Positions 1-7,828 of a stretch of DNA of 64,000 nt are shown one piece after another (position 1 is the first letter of the stretch; each line of letters starts with the position of its first letter). The notes beneath the pieces are model-generated. The model saw only the letters and a program-made list of their open reading frames with translations. It was not told the origin of the DNA and searched no databases. The position numbers and the translations under genes were made by a program. Source of the DNA: Fibrobacter sp. UWB4 (GTDB lineage Bacteria; Fibrobacterota; Fibrobacteria; Fibrobacterales; Fibrobacteraceae); NCBI RefSeq assembly GCF_002210345.1, contig NZ_MWQI01000002.1, positions 124,001 to 188,000 on the forward strand, given 5' to 3'.

Positions 1-892
1 TGAGTGCAGCACCAACAGCGCCGACACAGCAAATCATGTCAACGGGGTTCACGCTTTCGTCACACGGGAGCTGCGACAAGTTTGTCATCAGCGACACCTT
101 GTAATCGCTCAACTTATCCATGAGAATATTCACGAACTGCTCGTTCGAAGCCATCTCGCCGCACAAGCGCACATCGGTCACACCGTTGACGGAATTCTCA
201 GACTGGACAAGCTTCATCTGTTCAACAATTTCGTTTGCAAGAATCGGGTACGCCATTTCTTCGGTCTTTCCGACCATCGAAAGCGTCGAAACGCAACGCA
301 AGGCAAGGAGTTCATCGCGACGCATCCAGGCAAGCGTCACGCCAGTAAAGTCAGCCTTCACAACGCAAACAGCATCCTTGATCTTTTCGCCAACATCCAT
401 TACATTCATGAGCGAGAGCACATCGACTTCCATAGACTTCGGCGAGAGCACACGGGAGCGGAAGCCCTTGCGCAAAGCATCGACCCATTCCTTGCGGACA
501 GCCATGATCAGTTCATTATACCCGAGAGTATCGTCACCGCTCAACGTGATGGAATCGACAACATAAGCGCTCACATCGGCGTTGGTGAAAAGTTCCATAT
601 ACCATTTCAAATACTGAGACTTACTTGCAACAGCCTCTTGCGGCACATAGACCTTGCGGATAATAGACATCGTCGCAGGCATCGTCACCGAAGTCGCTTC
701 GATATCCTTGATCTGGTTTTCGTCCACCCACTGCTGGAGCATGCTCTCAAAAAGGAAAATATCGTAAATGGGATTGGTTTCAGCAGGGAGGACCGCAGCC
801 TTGACCACCATCTTTGCAGTAGCGTCCACAAGGGCGACCTTCATGGAGGTGTCACCAACTTCAATACCTAGATATAACTTCGTATCGCTCAT
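1..892 (-). CDS. PilM-like actin-fold ATPase, 3' end beyond the window
   Basis: This open frame starts at the ATG at 890-892 and runs off the left edge, with about 297 residues visible. The N-terminus reads YLGIEVGDTSMKVALVD, which resembles the phosphate-binding loop of actin-like PilM/GspL-type proteins of type IV pilus and type II secretion assembly. In those systems PilM is a cytoplasmic scaffold linking the inner-membrane PilN/PilO to the motor. PilN and PilO would be expected past the window edge, so the pilus assignment leans on the fold and on pilB at 7829-9754. The comEA-like gene ends 33 bp upstream on the same strand, so cotranscription is likely. Alternatives are a GspL-like or another ASKHA-fold protein. 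Confidence 0.6.
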   Translation of the reverse strand, partial: MSDTKLYLGIEVGDTSMKVALVDATAKMVVKAAVLPAETNPIYDIFLFESMLQQWVDENQIKDIEATSVTMPATMSIIRKVYVPQEAVASKSQYLKWYMELFTNADVSAYVVDSITLSGDDTLGYNELIMAVRKEWVDALRKGFRSRVLSPKSMEVDVLSLMNVMDVGEKIKDAVCVVKADFTGVTLAWMRRDELLALRCVSTLSMVGKTEEMAYPILANEIVEQMKLVQSENSVNGVTDVRLCGEMASNEQFVNILMDKLSDYKVSLMTNLSQLPCDESVNPVDMICCVGAVGAAL

Positions 893-925
893 ATATATGC
901 TTATGTAAAGTTTTATATCCTAAAA

Positions 926-1444
926 CTAATCAAAAATTATCGATTGTAACATGTTTTCGAGCTTTTTCTTTCCAATTCCGTGCACTTTTTTGAGGTCAGA
1001 AGGCCCTTTGAACGGCCCTGCGGCATTTCTGCGCTCGATAATTTTGTCAGCAAGCTTTGGCCCCACCCCCTTTATGGCGCACAAATCGTCGGCACTCGCC
1101 GTATTGATATTCAGCGGGAACGAGACCTTTTTCTTTGCCTTACGGTGACGCTCCGTCGATTTCGGGCCGGGATCCGCAAGGGGTATTACTTTGTCGGTAT
1201 CGTAAGCCTGGACTGTACTAGCATCTGCAACCGGGACTGCATCAGAAAACGCACCCGGTGATGCGTCAGGAGTACCCCCCGGTGATGCATTTGCAACAAC
1301 TATAGCGTCTCCGACTTCGAATGTCTCGATAGACGGGAGTCCCCACGGGAGGTAGCGGACGGTTAAGCCAATGATAAAGAGGATGATTGCGAGTTTGAGA
1401 ATTCTTTTTTCAGATGCGTTCATAGCCTTTTCTGAGAGGTTCAT
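926..1444 (-). CDS. ComEA-like helix-hairpin-helix membrane protein
   Basis: This 172-residue protein has a hydrophobic N-terminal segment (about residues 15-33), a long Ala/Pro/Asp-rich linker and a C-terminal helix-hairpin-helix pair (about 110-172) containing LNINTASADDLCAIKGVGPK and VHGIGKKKLENML. This is the ComEA layout: an anchored periplasmic DNA-binding protein used in transformation. The start is uncertain. The ATG at 1444 has no clear ribosome site and overlaps kdsB by 35 bp. The in-frame ATG at 1423 follows AGAAAAGG closely and overlaps by 14 bp. It lies between kdsB and the PilM-like gene. No ComEC channel is in view, so a DNA-uptake role is inference. Confidence 0.75.
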   Translation of the reverse strand: MNLSEKAMNASEKRILKLAIILFIIGLTVRYLPWGLPSIETFEVGDAIVVANASPGGTPDASPGAFSDAVPVADASTVQAYDTDKVIPLADPGPKSTERHRKAKKKVSFPLNINTASADDLCAIKGVGPKLADKIIERRNAAGPFKGPSDLKKVHGIGKKKLENMLQSIIFD

Positions 1445-2162
1445 CTAGCAAAGGATTTAGCAAACGATCTAGCAAAATATTCTCGACGTGGGTCGCGTCC
1501 GACGGGACGTCCACGGAAATGCTCGGGTAAGCGCTCTGGACAATGCGGATCGGGCGGCGCCCCAAAATTCGCATCTGTTCTAGCGAGCGTTCCAGCTCAA
1601 TTTTACTCTGCGGGAGCGATGCAAACTCGTCGCGGGCTTCGCGGGAGTAAGCGTAAATGCCCTGGTGCTGGAACCATAGGCTCGCTTCTGCAGGCGGCAC
1701 GGACCTTGTAAAGTCAACCGCCACACCGTCGCGCACGAGCACTTTCACGACGGTCTTGAGTTCAGCTTCTGCGGGGTTCAACGGGCATGCGACCGTCACC
1801 CAGCAGTCGGGGTGTTCCGAGAGGTCTTTCGCGACATCGCGGAGCACGGAAGGTTCAACGAGAGGTTCGTCGCCCTGGAGATTCACGACCAGGTCAAGGC
1901 CAAGCTTTTGGGCGGCCTCCGCCACGCGGTCGGAACCGGTTGCACATTCGCCAGTCATCACGCAGTCAAAGCCAGCCGCCTCAACCACCGCTTCGATTTC
2001 AGGACAGTCCGTCGCACAGACGATGCGGTCAAAGCAATTGGCGAGGAGCGCTCGTTCCATGGTACGGACAATCATCTCCTTGCCGTTGAGCTTCAGGAGA
2101 GGCTTTCCCGGGAATCTGGACGATCCCATGCGGGCCGGAACAACGCAACTGACCTTGTTCAA
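1410..2162 (-). CDS. kdsB: 3-deoxy-manno-octulosonate cytidylyltransferase
   Basis: KdsB activates Kdo with CTP to CMP-Kdo for lipopolysaccharide core synthesis in the cytosol. The N-terminal nucleotide-binding motif VVPARMGSSRFPGKPL, the ATGSDRVAEA segment and VNLQGDEPL are all family signatures. The frame extends to a TTG at 2198. Alignment to typical KdsB N-termini favours the TTG at 2162 (MNKVSCVVPAR...), which gives 250 residues. Neither start has a convincing ribosome site. It follows gatC and overlaps the comEA-like gene, which suggests one transcript. With lptD at 24.6 kb it supports an LPS-bearing outer membrane. Confidence 0.93.
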   Translation of the reverse strand: MNKVSCVVPARMGSSRFPGKPLLKLNGKEMIVRTMERALLANCFDRIVCATDCPEIEAVVEAAGFDCVMTGECATGSDRVAEAAQKLGLDLVVNLQGDEPLVEPSVLRDVAKDLSEHPDCWVTVACPLNPAEAELKTVVKVLVRDGVAVDFTRSVPPAEASLWFQHQGIYAYSREARDEFASLPQSKIELERSLEQMRILGRRPIRIVQSAYPSISVDVPSDATHVENILLDRLLNPLLDEPLRKGYERI

Positions 2163-2220
2163 AGCGAAATGCGTAACGAGATGCGCGAGATTCGGCAAAT
2201 GCGTCGGGCAAGTGCGCCGA

Positions 2221-2502
2221 CTACATCACCTTCGGAATGGCGAAATGGTCGTTTTCGACAGCCGGAGCGTTAGCAAAAGCCTGTTCAAGCGTAAAGCCCT
2301 GCACCGGCACGTCTTCGCGGAGGATGGTTGCGCCATTTTCGACAGCAGTCATCGGTTCCACGTTAGAAAGGTCCAAAGCCTTCAATGCTTCGAGATGGTC
2401 GAGCATCTTGTCCAAGTGACCCTTGATAGCCGGGATATCTTCTTCTGCAATGCTCAGGCGAGACAACTTCGCGAGCTTCAAAACTTCTTCACGTTCAAGC
2501 AT
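2221..2502 (-). CDS. gatC: Asp/Glu-tRNA amidotransferase subunit C
   Basis: GatC stabilises the GatCAB complex that converts misacylated Glu-tRNA(Gln) or Asp-tRNA(Asn) to the correct aminoacyl-tRNA. This 93-residue protein has the usual size and pattern: an N-terminal helix (EEVLKLAKLSRLSI), a linker region with NVEPM, then LREDV and a C-terminal FAIPKVM typical of the family. gatA and gatB are not in this window, so the subunits are encoded apart. The ATG at 2502 follows an AAAGAGG-like ribosome site. Confidence 0.93.
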   Translation of the reverse strand: MLEREEVLKLAKLSRLSIAEEDIPAIKGHLDKMLDHLEALKALDLSNVEPMTAVENGATILREDVPVQGFTLEQAFANAPAVENDHFAIPKVM

Positions 2503-2540
2503 GATTACCTCTTTTTTTCGAGATGTAAGATAGAATTTTT

Positions 2541-2785
2541 TAGTAGGAAGTAGGAAGTAGACAGTAGGAAGTAGCTAGAAAATGCAATAGACGAAAGAGC
2601 ACTTCGCTGGTAGACGAAAGACGAGAGAGGCTAATGCAGCGGATACGCTCGCGTATACATTGCTGAGCCGACCAGTCTTGGCTTGAAGAGCAAAGACGAG
2701 AGATTTATAATCGCGGCTTTGCCGCCTTACTAAATTCACTTTCGTCTCTCGTCTGTAGGCTCATAGAGCCGTTCTCTCGTCTATA
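2541..2785. repeat. composite intergenic repeat tract
   Basis: Between gatC and the helicase gene lie tandem GTAGGAAGTAG-type units (2541-2576). They are followed by several copies of ACGAAAGACGAGAG in direct (about 2590-2630 and 2693-2703) and inverted (about 2750-2785) orientation. The inverted copies could pair and end the helicase transcript. No gene is visible here. Confidence 0.7.
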
Positions 2786-5353
2786 TCAACCAATCACTTC
2801 CAATGCGGCGTATTTGAGGATGATGGTGCGGTTCATGTTCTCGCGGTCGAAGCGCACATCGACGCGGGCGTTATCGCCACTGCCATAAGCCTTCATAATC
2901 ACGCCCGTTCCATACCTGGAATGGCGAACGCGAGCGCCCTCGTGGTACGGATTATCGTACTCGATTGTCGGGCCGGACGGAGCAGGCGATTTCACGACCT
3001 TCACCGGATTGCGGTAGACAATATGCTTGTCGTTCTTCTTGATGGATTGAGGCACAGGCGCCGGGCGAGAGCCATACGAGCCGTAAGAACCGCCACCGTA
3101 CGAATTGCCGGAACCGCTCCCATAGCTGCCGCGAGAACCTCCGCCATACGAATTTCCGCCAAACGAGCGATTGCCATACGAATTTCCATAAGAGTTGCCC
3201 GAACCCGAGTTGCCATAAGATGGACGGGAGCCATAGTTCGACGAGCCGTACGAACCGTAAGACGGTTTGGAACGCGTATTGCCAACAAAATCAGGAACAG
3301 ACGGACGCGTATTCAAGCACGGCGTAAAGTCTACAACGGACGGATCCAATTCCTTAAGGAAGCGTGACGGCGCAAACGGTCTAATGTTCCCCTGGAAGAA
3401 CCTGCGTTCCGCATGGTACAGATAAAGTTTCTTTTCAGCACGGGTGCAGCCCACGTAGAACAGGCGCCGTTCTTCTTCCATTTGCTCGTTGATTTCGGCC
3501 ATCGAGAGCATCGAAGTTCCACGCACGAGCGGGAAGATTTCATCATCGCAACCCGCCAGGTGAACCGTATTGAATTCCAAACCCTTCGCCATGTGAATCG
3601 TCATAAGCGTCACAAGGCCCTTCGACGTATCGACCTTCTTGTCGCCATCCGTCAAGAGCGAAATATCCTGCAAGAACGCATCGAGCGTTGCGCCCGGATG
3701 TTCTTCGTCAAATTCACGGATAGCGTTGATCATTTCGTCCAAGTTCGCAATTCGTTCGTCGGCAGTGACTTCGTCTTCCTTGCGCAAGAAGTCCTTATAG
3801 CCCGTATCATTGATGATATGTTCAGCAAGAATCGGGAGCGGATACTCGCCAGAAGTCATCATGTTCTTCCAGTTCGTCACAAGGTCGGTGAACACCTTGA
3901 GCTTCGGAGCGCCGCGCCCCGTGCCGTTTGCCTCGGTGAGTAGATTGTCCCAGAACGAACCCTCGCCCGCTTTCACCTTGGCGAGTACGCCTTCGACGGT
4001 CGTCTTGCCGATGGCACGTGGCGGAGTGTTAATCACGCGCAAATAGGCTGCATCGTCTTTTTCGTTGGCGAGCACGCGCAAGTAAGCAAGCACATCCTTG
4101 ATTTCCTTGCGGTCCCAGAATCTTGTACCGCCAAAAATCACCGACGGGATGCGCAAATCGTTGAGCGCCTTTTCAAGCACACGGGACTGCGCGTTCGTGC
4201 GGTAGAAAATGGCAGTCTTGGCATAAAAATCAGGACCCGCCTGCGCCACCGTCTTTGCAATGTTTGATGCTTCGGCACGGTCATCTTCAAAATAGCGCAC
4301 GTGAATAAGCTCGCCCGCTTCTTCCTTGGAAAACACGTTCTTCTGCATTTCGGCAGGACGGACGTTATGTGCAATCACGGAACCCGCACCCTTCACGATG
4401 TTTGCAGTCGAGCGGTAATTGCGTTCGAGCTTGACAATCGTCACCGGAGCAAAATCGCGGTGGAAGTTGCGGATAATTTTGATGTTCGCGCCGCGCCAAC
4501 CATAAATACTTTGGTCGTCATCGCCCACTACCGTCACGTTTTTGGTTTCCGGATTGATGAGCAATTTCAAAAGTTCATACTGAACGTCGTTTGTGTCCTG
4601 GTATTCATCCACGACAACGTACTGGAAACGTTGTCTAAGCTGTTCCGCCAAATTCGGGACCATCTGCAACATGCGAACCGTATTGAACAGCAAGTCGTCA
4701 AAGTCCATTGCATTCGATTCCGCAAGCTTTTTCTGGTAAGCCGCGTAATAGCGGGCCTTGCGTTCTTCATCGGCAAATTCGGCGTTCAAAGCAGCCACAT
4801 CCGGAGTCTGCAAGACAGCCTTGTCGTTCTTGTACAAGACCGTATTCTTGAAACGGGAAATGGCGCTGTGGACCTTTTTCAGTTCATTCACGTCGTAATC
4901 GTCGCCCAGGTCGTCCTTCAAGATTTCCTTGAGGATGCGCTTCTGGTCATCGTCATCGTAAATGGAAAAGTTTGCATCAAACCACTTGCCACCAAGCGCC
5001 TTGATTACGGATTCCTTCGCCAGGCAGAGCTTCAAAAGCTTAAGGCATACGGAGTGGAACGTGCCCATCCACGTGAACGGCTTTCGGCAATTCAAAAGTT
5101 TCTGGATACGATCCTTCATTTCGCGGGCGGCCTTGTTCGTAAAGGTCACCGCCAGTACGCGATTGGAGTCAATCTTGTGGTAAGATACCAGGTGGGCAAT
5201 CTTGTAAGTAATGCAACGCGTCTTTCCAGAACCAGCACCGGCCAAAATCAGCATCGGGCCGTTAATCTTTTTCGCGGCGGCGGCCTGTTCCGGGTTTAAC
5301 TCTTTATCTAAAACACTATCATCAACAACATTGCATTCTACGAAATCGTCCAT
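2786..5353 (-). CDS. UvrD/PcrA-type superfamily 1 DNA helicase
   Basis: This 855-residue 3'-5' DNA helicase is of the UvrD/PcrA/Rep class, acting in repair and removal of replication blocks. Visible motifs are Walker A LILAGAGSGKT (35-45), motif Ia TFTNKAAREM (70-79), motif II DEYQDTN (249-255), motif III GDDDQSIYGWRGA (277-289) and, in the C-terminal half, TIHMAKGLEF. Residues about 692-765 are an unusual low-complexity linker of Gly, Ser, Tyr, Asn and Arg (bases about 3059-3280). A C-terminal basic domain with RVRHSRYGTG follows, as in PcrA. A ribosome site AGAGGTGCAGG precedes the ATG. Confidence 0.93.
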   Translation of the reverse strand: MDDFVECNVVDDSVLDKELNPEQAAAAKKINGPMLILAGAGSGKTRCITYKIAHLVSYHKIDSNRVLAVTFTNKAAREMKDRIQKLLNCRKPFTWMGTFHSVCLKLLKLCLAKESVIKALGGKWFDANFSIYDDDDQKRILKEILKDDLGDDYDVNELKKVHSAISRFKNTVLYKNDKAVLQTPDVAALNAEFADEERKARYYAAYQKKLAESNAMDFDDLLFNTVRMLQMVPNLAEQLRQRFQYVVVDEYQDTNDVQYELLKLLINPETKNVTVVGDDDQSIYGWRGANIKIIRNFHRDFAPVTIVKLERNYRSTANIVKGAGSVIAHNVRPAEMQKNVFSKEEAGELIHVRYFEDDRAEASNIAKTVAQAGPDFYAKTAIFYRTNAQSRVLEKALNDLRIPSVIFGGTRFWDRKEIKDVLAYLRVLANEKDDAAYLRVINTPPRAIGKTTVEGVLAKVKAGEGSFWDNLLTEANGTGRGAPKLKVFTDLVTNWKNMMTSGEYPLPILAEHIINDTGYKDFLRKEDEVTADERIANLDEMINAIREFDEEHPGATLDAFLQDISLLTDGDKKVDTSKGLVTLMTIHMAKGLEFNTVHLAGCDDEIFPLVRGTSMLSMAEINEQMEEERRLFYVGCTRAEKKLYLYHAERRFFQGNIRPFAPSRFLKELDPSVVDFTPCLNTRPSVPDFVGNTRSKPSYGSYGSSNYGSRPSYGNSGSGNSYGNSYGNRSFGGNSYGGGSRGSYGSGSGNSYGGGSYGSYGSRPAPVPQSIKKNDKHIVYRNPVKVVKSPAPSGPTIEYDNPYHEGARVRHSRYGTGVIMKAYGSGDNARVDVRFDRENMNRTIILKYAALEVIG

Positions 5354-5394
5354 CCTGCACCTCTAGTCAATATACAGATGTGCAATATAGTAAT

Positions 5395-5427
5395 TAGTAG
5401 ACAGCAGGAAGTTAGAAGTAGGAAGTG
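5395..5427. repeat. GTAGGAAGTAG-type minisatellite
   Basis: A short run of TAGTAGACAGCAGGAAG and TTAGAAGTAGGAAGT variants lies just upstream of the helicase gene. It belongs to the family also seen at 2541, 34024, 45541 and 59715. Confidence 0.6.
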
Positions 5428-5530
5428 GTCATTGATTATTAGAGATGTAATTCAAGAATCTAGCGGGAATGGAGTGCCCCACGGCCACTAAGCGAGAATT
5501 GCACTCAATACAATAAGTCTCTGGAACGTC

Positions 5531-6226
5531 TTATTGAAGAATTCCATTAACAAAGCTCATTGAATATTCACCACCAGCACTTACATATGGTTCAAATTGA
5601 TATATTTGATTTTCAAATAAGATTTCCCGTCTAAAAAAGCGTTCTAAAACAGGAAGCATTCCAGGAATATAACGAATATTTTTTTTCGCTTTATTTTGAA
5701 TAAAAGTCGGAACTTTAGATTGATTAATATTTTGTTCAGCATTAGTATATTCTTCAATAAACCTTTTTATTCCATCTTCATTATACATTGTTGAAACGAC
5801 ACTCAAAAAAATGCGTTCTATATTTACAAAATAATAAGCACAAACACTCTTTACATATCTAATAGAACTCATCCATTGTTCAACAAGATGTTGTATAACT
5901 TCAACACCATTTCCCACAGTTTTTTTTAAGTCACATATATAACAAAAAGCCTTTTTATCCTTTGAGACAATATACATATAACAAAAATCTACAGCTTTTT
6001 GGCAATCATATCTATTACAACACTCGGATCCAAACAAACCACAATCTGTAGAATCCGTCTCAAACGTAAGCAACAACGTCTGTTGAGCCTCTTTTTCATA
6101 TAATTTAAATTTTAAACAATTCTCTTTATCCGTAATCTTAGTCAAAACATTCTTTTGATTTACAAGATAAAAATCATTTTCCAACTTTGATATAGTAGTC
6201 AAACAAGGAATGTTTCCAGCAATCAT
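5531..6226 (-). CDS. unknown protein, possible PD-(D/E)xK-like nuclease, partner of ATPase
   Basis: I do not recognise a named family for this 231-residue protein. Its middle part has an acidic residue in the strand AVDFCYMY (D80), then YICDLKK (D99, K101), followed by a helix with Q112 and Q117. This spacing resembles the D...(D/E)xK core of restriction-like nucleases, but that is inference and no biochemical role is shown. Cysteines cluster at 62, 69, 70, 75, 82, 95 and 98. The ATG shares one base with the stop of the ATPase gene upstream (TAATG), so translation is probably coupled. Base composition is clearly more AT-rich than the flanking housekeeping genes, which suggests acquisition. 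It could instead be a non-catalytic adaptor. Confidence 0.55.
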   Translation of the reverse strand: MIAGNIPCLTTISKLENDFYLVNQKNVLTKITDKENCLKFKLYEKEAQQTLLLTFETDSTDCGLFGSECCNRYDCQKAVDFCYMYIVSKDKKAFCYICDLKKTVGNGVEVIQHLVEQWMSSIRYVKSVCAYYFVNIERIFLSVVSTMYNEDGIKRFIEEYTNAEQNINQSKVPTFIQNKAKKNIRYIPGMLPVLERFFRREILFENQIYQFEPYVSAGGEYSMSFVNGILQ

Positions 6227-7563
6227 TATACATCCCCATAAATTATTTTTGCTGTTTCAAAAATACTATTTGATACTTCTGAAAACAAAGAGAAATCAAA
6301 CCCCATACCTAATTCATTAAATTTGGGAATTTCAGAAACAACCATTTGACCATTTTCGTCTTTTATAAACTGATATGCGTAAACTGAATCATTCTTTAAC
6401 AAATCATCAAATTCATACCCAAGTTTTTTGCATTTTTCTTCTTTATTCCTCGCAAAAGAAAGTGCAACTAAATTTGATATAGCAGCAGCCATGGTATCAC
6501 TATGAGTACTGACAATCAAATTTATGCCAGAATTGACAAGACGATTCATTAAACGAGCCAATTGAATTTGAGTCGTTGGATGTTGGCTAGTTTCTATTTC
6601 ATCATAAAAAACATAACCAACAGGTTCAACAGAAGACAAAAGATGAACAACTGGCGTCAGTTCATTCACCATTGACGATGCTAGAAAAAGAGGTAAATTT
6701 ACACCATTATCGGTTATATACCGAATTTCATCACCAATATAGATTATGTTTCCCTTAATTATTTTTTTGTTGATAAAATCAATGATATCCTTATTTTTTT
6801 TCAACCTATTTTCATCAGGTTTATAAGTTTGCATAAATAGTAAATAATCAAAAACAGGCTTAGAAAGTCCCAATTTTTTTGATTCCGGCACCAAATTTAA
6901 TGGAGTACCTAAATTATATTCTCTAGGTTTAACCATAGCAGCCATCAAATCTCTGTATACCAAATTAAGACCTGAACGAGCAACAGGTAAATATAAAGTC
7001 CTAGAACTACCAATCGTACACAAAATGGACTCAAACAAAAAATCTACAAAAAGCGTAATCCAAAAAGATTTTGTCTGTTCTTGTTCTTTCGCTAAAATAT
7101 GTATATATTCTTCCGTCTCTATTCCTAAAAAAACATCTCCGGTCTTATCAACTTTTGGAGAAAAATAAACTTTTTTTGTAGCCTTTTCTATTTCAGACGA
7201 TTCTATTCTTTGAAATAGAAAGGGATCTTTCGTTATGTCATTTTCATCAATTTCCACCGAAAGAGAATCAATAACCAATTTATTATTAAATGTATCCTCT
7301 ACTATTTTATTCTTATTATCATCCAACCATTTATTGATATCCGCTTGAAATTCAAGAATATTTTCTTTATTAACCTTAAATGGATACTCTTCAAACAAGG
7401 AGCTTTTAAAATTAGTGATATTGCAAAGAGCATTGATAACTCCATATATCAATTGCATTAGGTACGTTTTACCACTATTGTTATCTCCAACAAGTATAGT
7501 GAATCCATTCAACTCTACACATGCAGATTTAATTTTTCCAAAATTTTCAACATTTAGCTTCAT
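6226..7563 (-). CDS. AAA/ABC-type ATPase, RecF/OLD-like, of a two-gene cassette
   Basis: This 445-residue ATPase has Walker A LVGDNNSGKTYL (24-35), a conserved RTLYLPVARSGL stretch (188-199), a signature-like ASSMVNEL (295-302), Walker B VGYVFYDEIE (315-324) and an H-loop LIVSTHSD (349-356). That is the head of SMC/RecF/OLD-like ATPases (AAA_21 type) often paired with nucleases or toxins in phage-defence cassettes. The short insertion at about 90-180 is too small to be a long SMC coiled coil. There is no TOPRIM domain as in OLD. The coding sequence is AT-rich and sits alone between the helicase and pilB, with its partner overlapping by one base. Defence is inferred from architecture, not shown. 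Confidence 0.75.
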   Translation of the reverse strand: MKLNVENFGKIKSACVELNGFTILVGDNNSGKTYLMQLIYGVINALCNITNFKSSLFEEYPFKVNKENILEFQADINKWLDDNKNKIVEDTFNNKLVIDSLSVEIDENDITKDPFLFQRIESSEIEKATKKVYFSPKVDKTGDVFLGIETEEYIHILAKEQEQTKSFWITLFVDFLFESILCTIGSSRTLYLPVARSGLNLVYRDLMAAMVKPREYNLGTPLNLVPESKKLGLSKPVFDYLLFMQTYKPDENRLKKNKDIIDFINKKIIKGNIIYIGDEIRYITDNGVNLPLFLASSMVNELTPVVHLLSSVEPVGYVFYDEIETSQHPTTQIQLARLMNRLVNSGINLIVSTHSDTMAAAISNLVALSFARNKEEKCKKLGYEFDDLLKNDSVYAYQFIKDENGQMVVSEIPKFNELGMGFDFSLFSEVSNSIFETAKIIYGDV

Positions 7564-7773
7564 ATTTTAATCCTTCATCTTAAATATACAACTTTCTGCA
7601 TCTTTTTTTTAAAACATAATCCTAATCCATTCACAAAAGCTCTTTTGAAGATTTATTCTATATCTTTTAAAGATTTCCATAATCAAACCACCAAATGACG
7701 TTCGCTCCAAGAAGCGATATAAATCAATAGTCAAACAAAACTAATTAACAACCATTTCTTACAAAAATAGGAG

Positions 7774-7794
7774 ATGCCCGCTCAAGGCGGGCAT
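7774..7794 (-). terminator. ATGCCCGC hairpin downstream of pilB
   Basis: ATGCCCGC, five bases, then GCGGGCAT form a perfect 8-bp stem. Read on the minus strand it is followed by CTCCTATTTTTG, a plausible intrinsic terminator for pilB. It is flanked by GGAG and GACA, the hallmark of a dispersed repeat family in this window. The remaining sequence from 7564 to 7828 is AT-rich with no gene; it should hold the promoter of the ATPase cassette. Confidence 0.55.
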
Positions 7795-7828
7795 GACAAG
7801 ATTAAATGTTCGGAGCGACAAGCGTCTA

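Noticed and set aside
6226-7563. OLD-family nuclease
   Set aside because: The ATPase head fits, but there is no C-terminal TOPRIM domain; the protein ends about 90 residues after the H-loop.
7564-7828. CRISPR or RNA gene in the gap between the ATPase gene and pilB
   Set aside because: Only a single hairpin and AT-rich DNA are present, with no repeat-spacer pattern and no tRNA-like cloverleaf.
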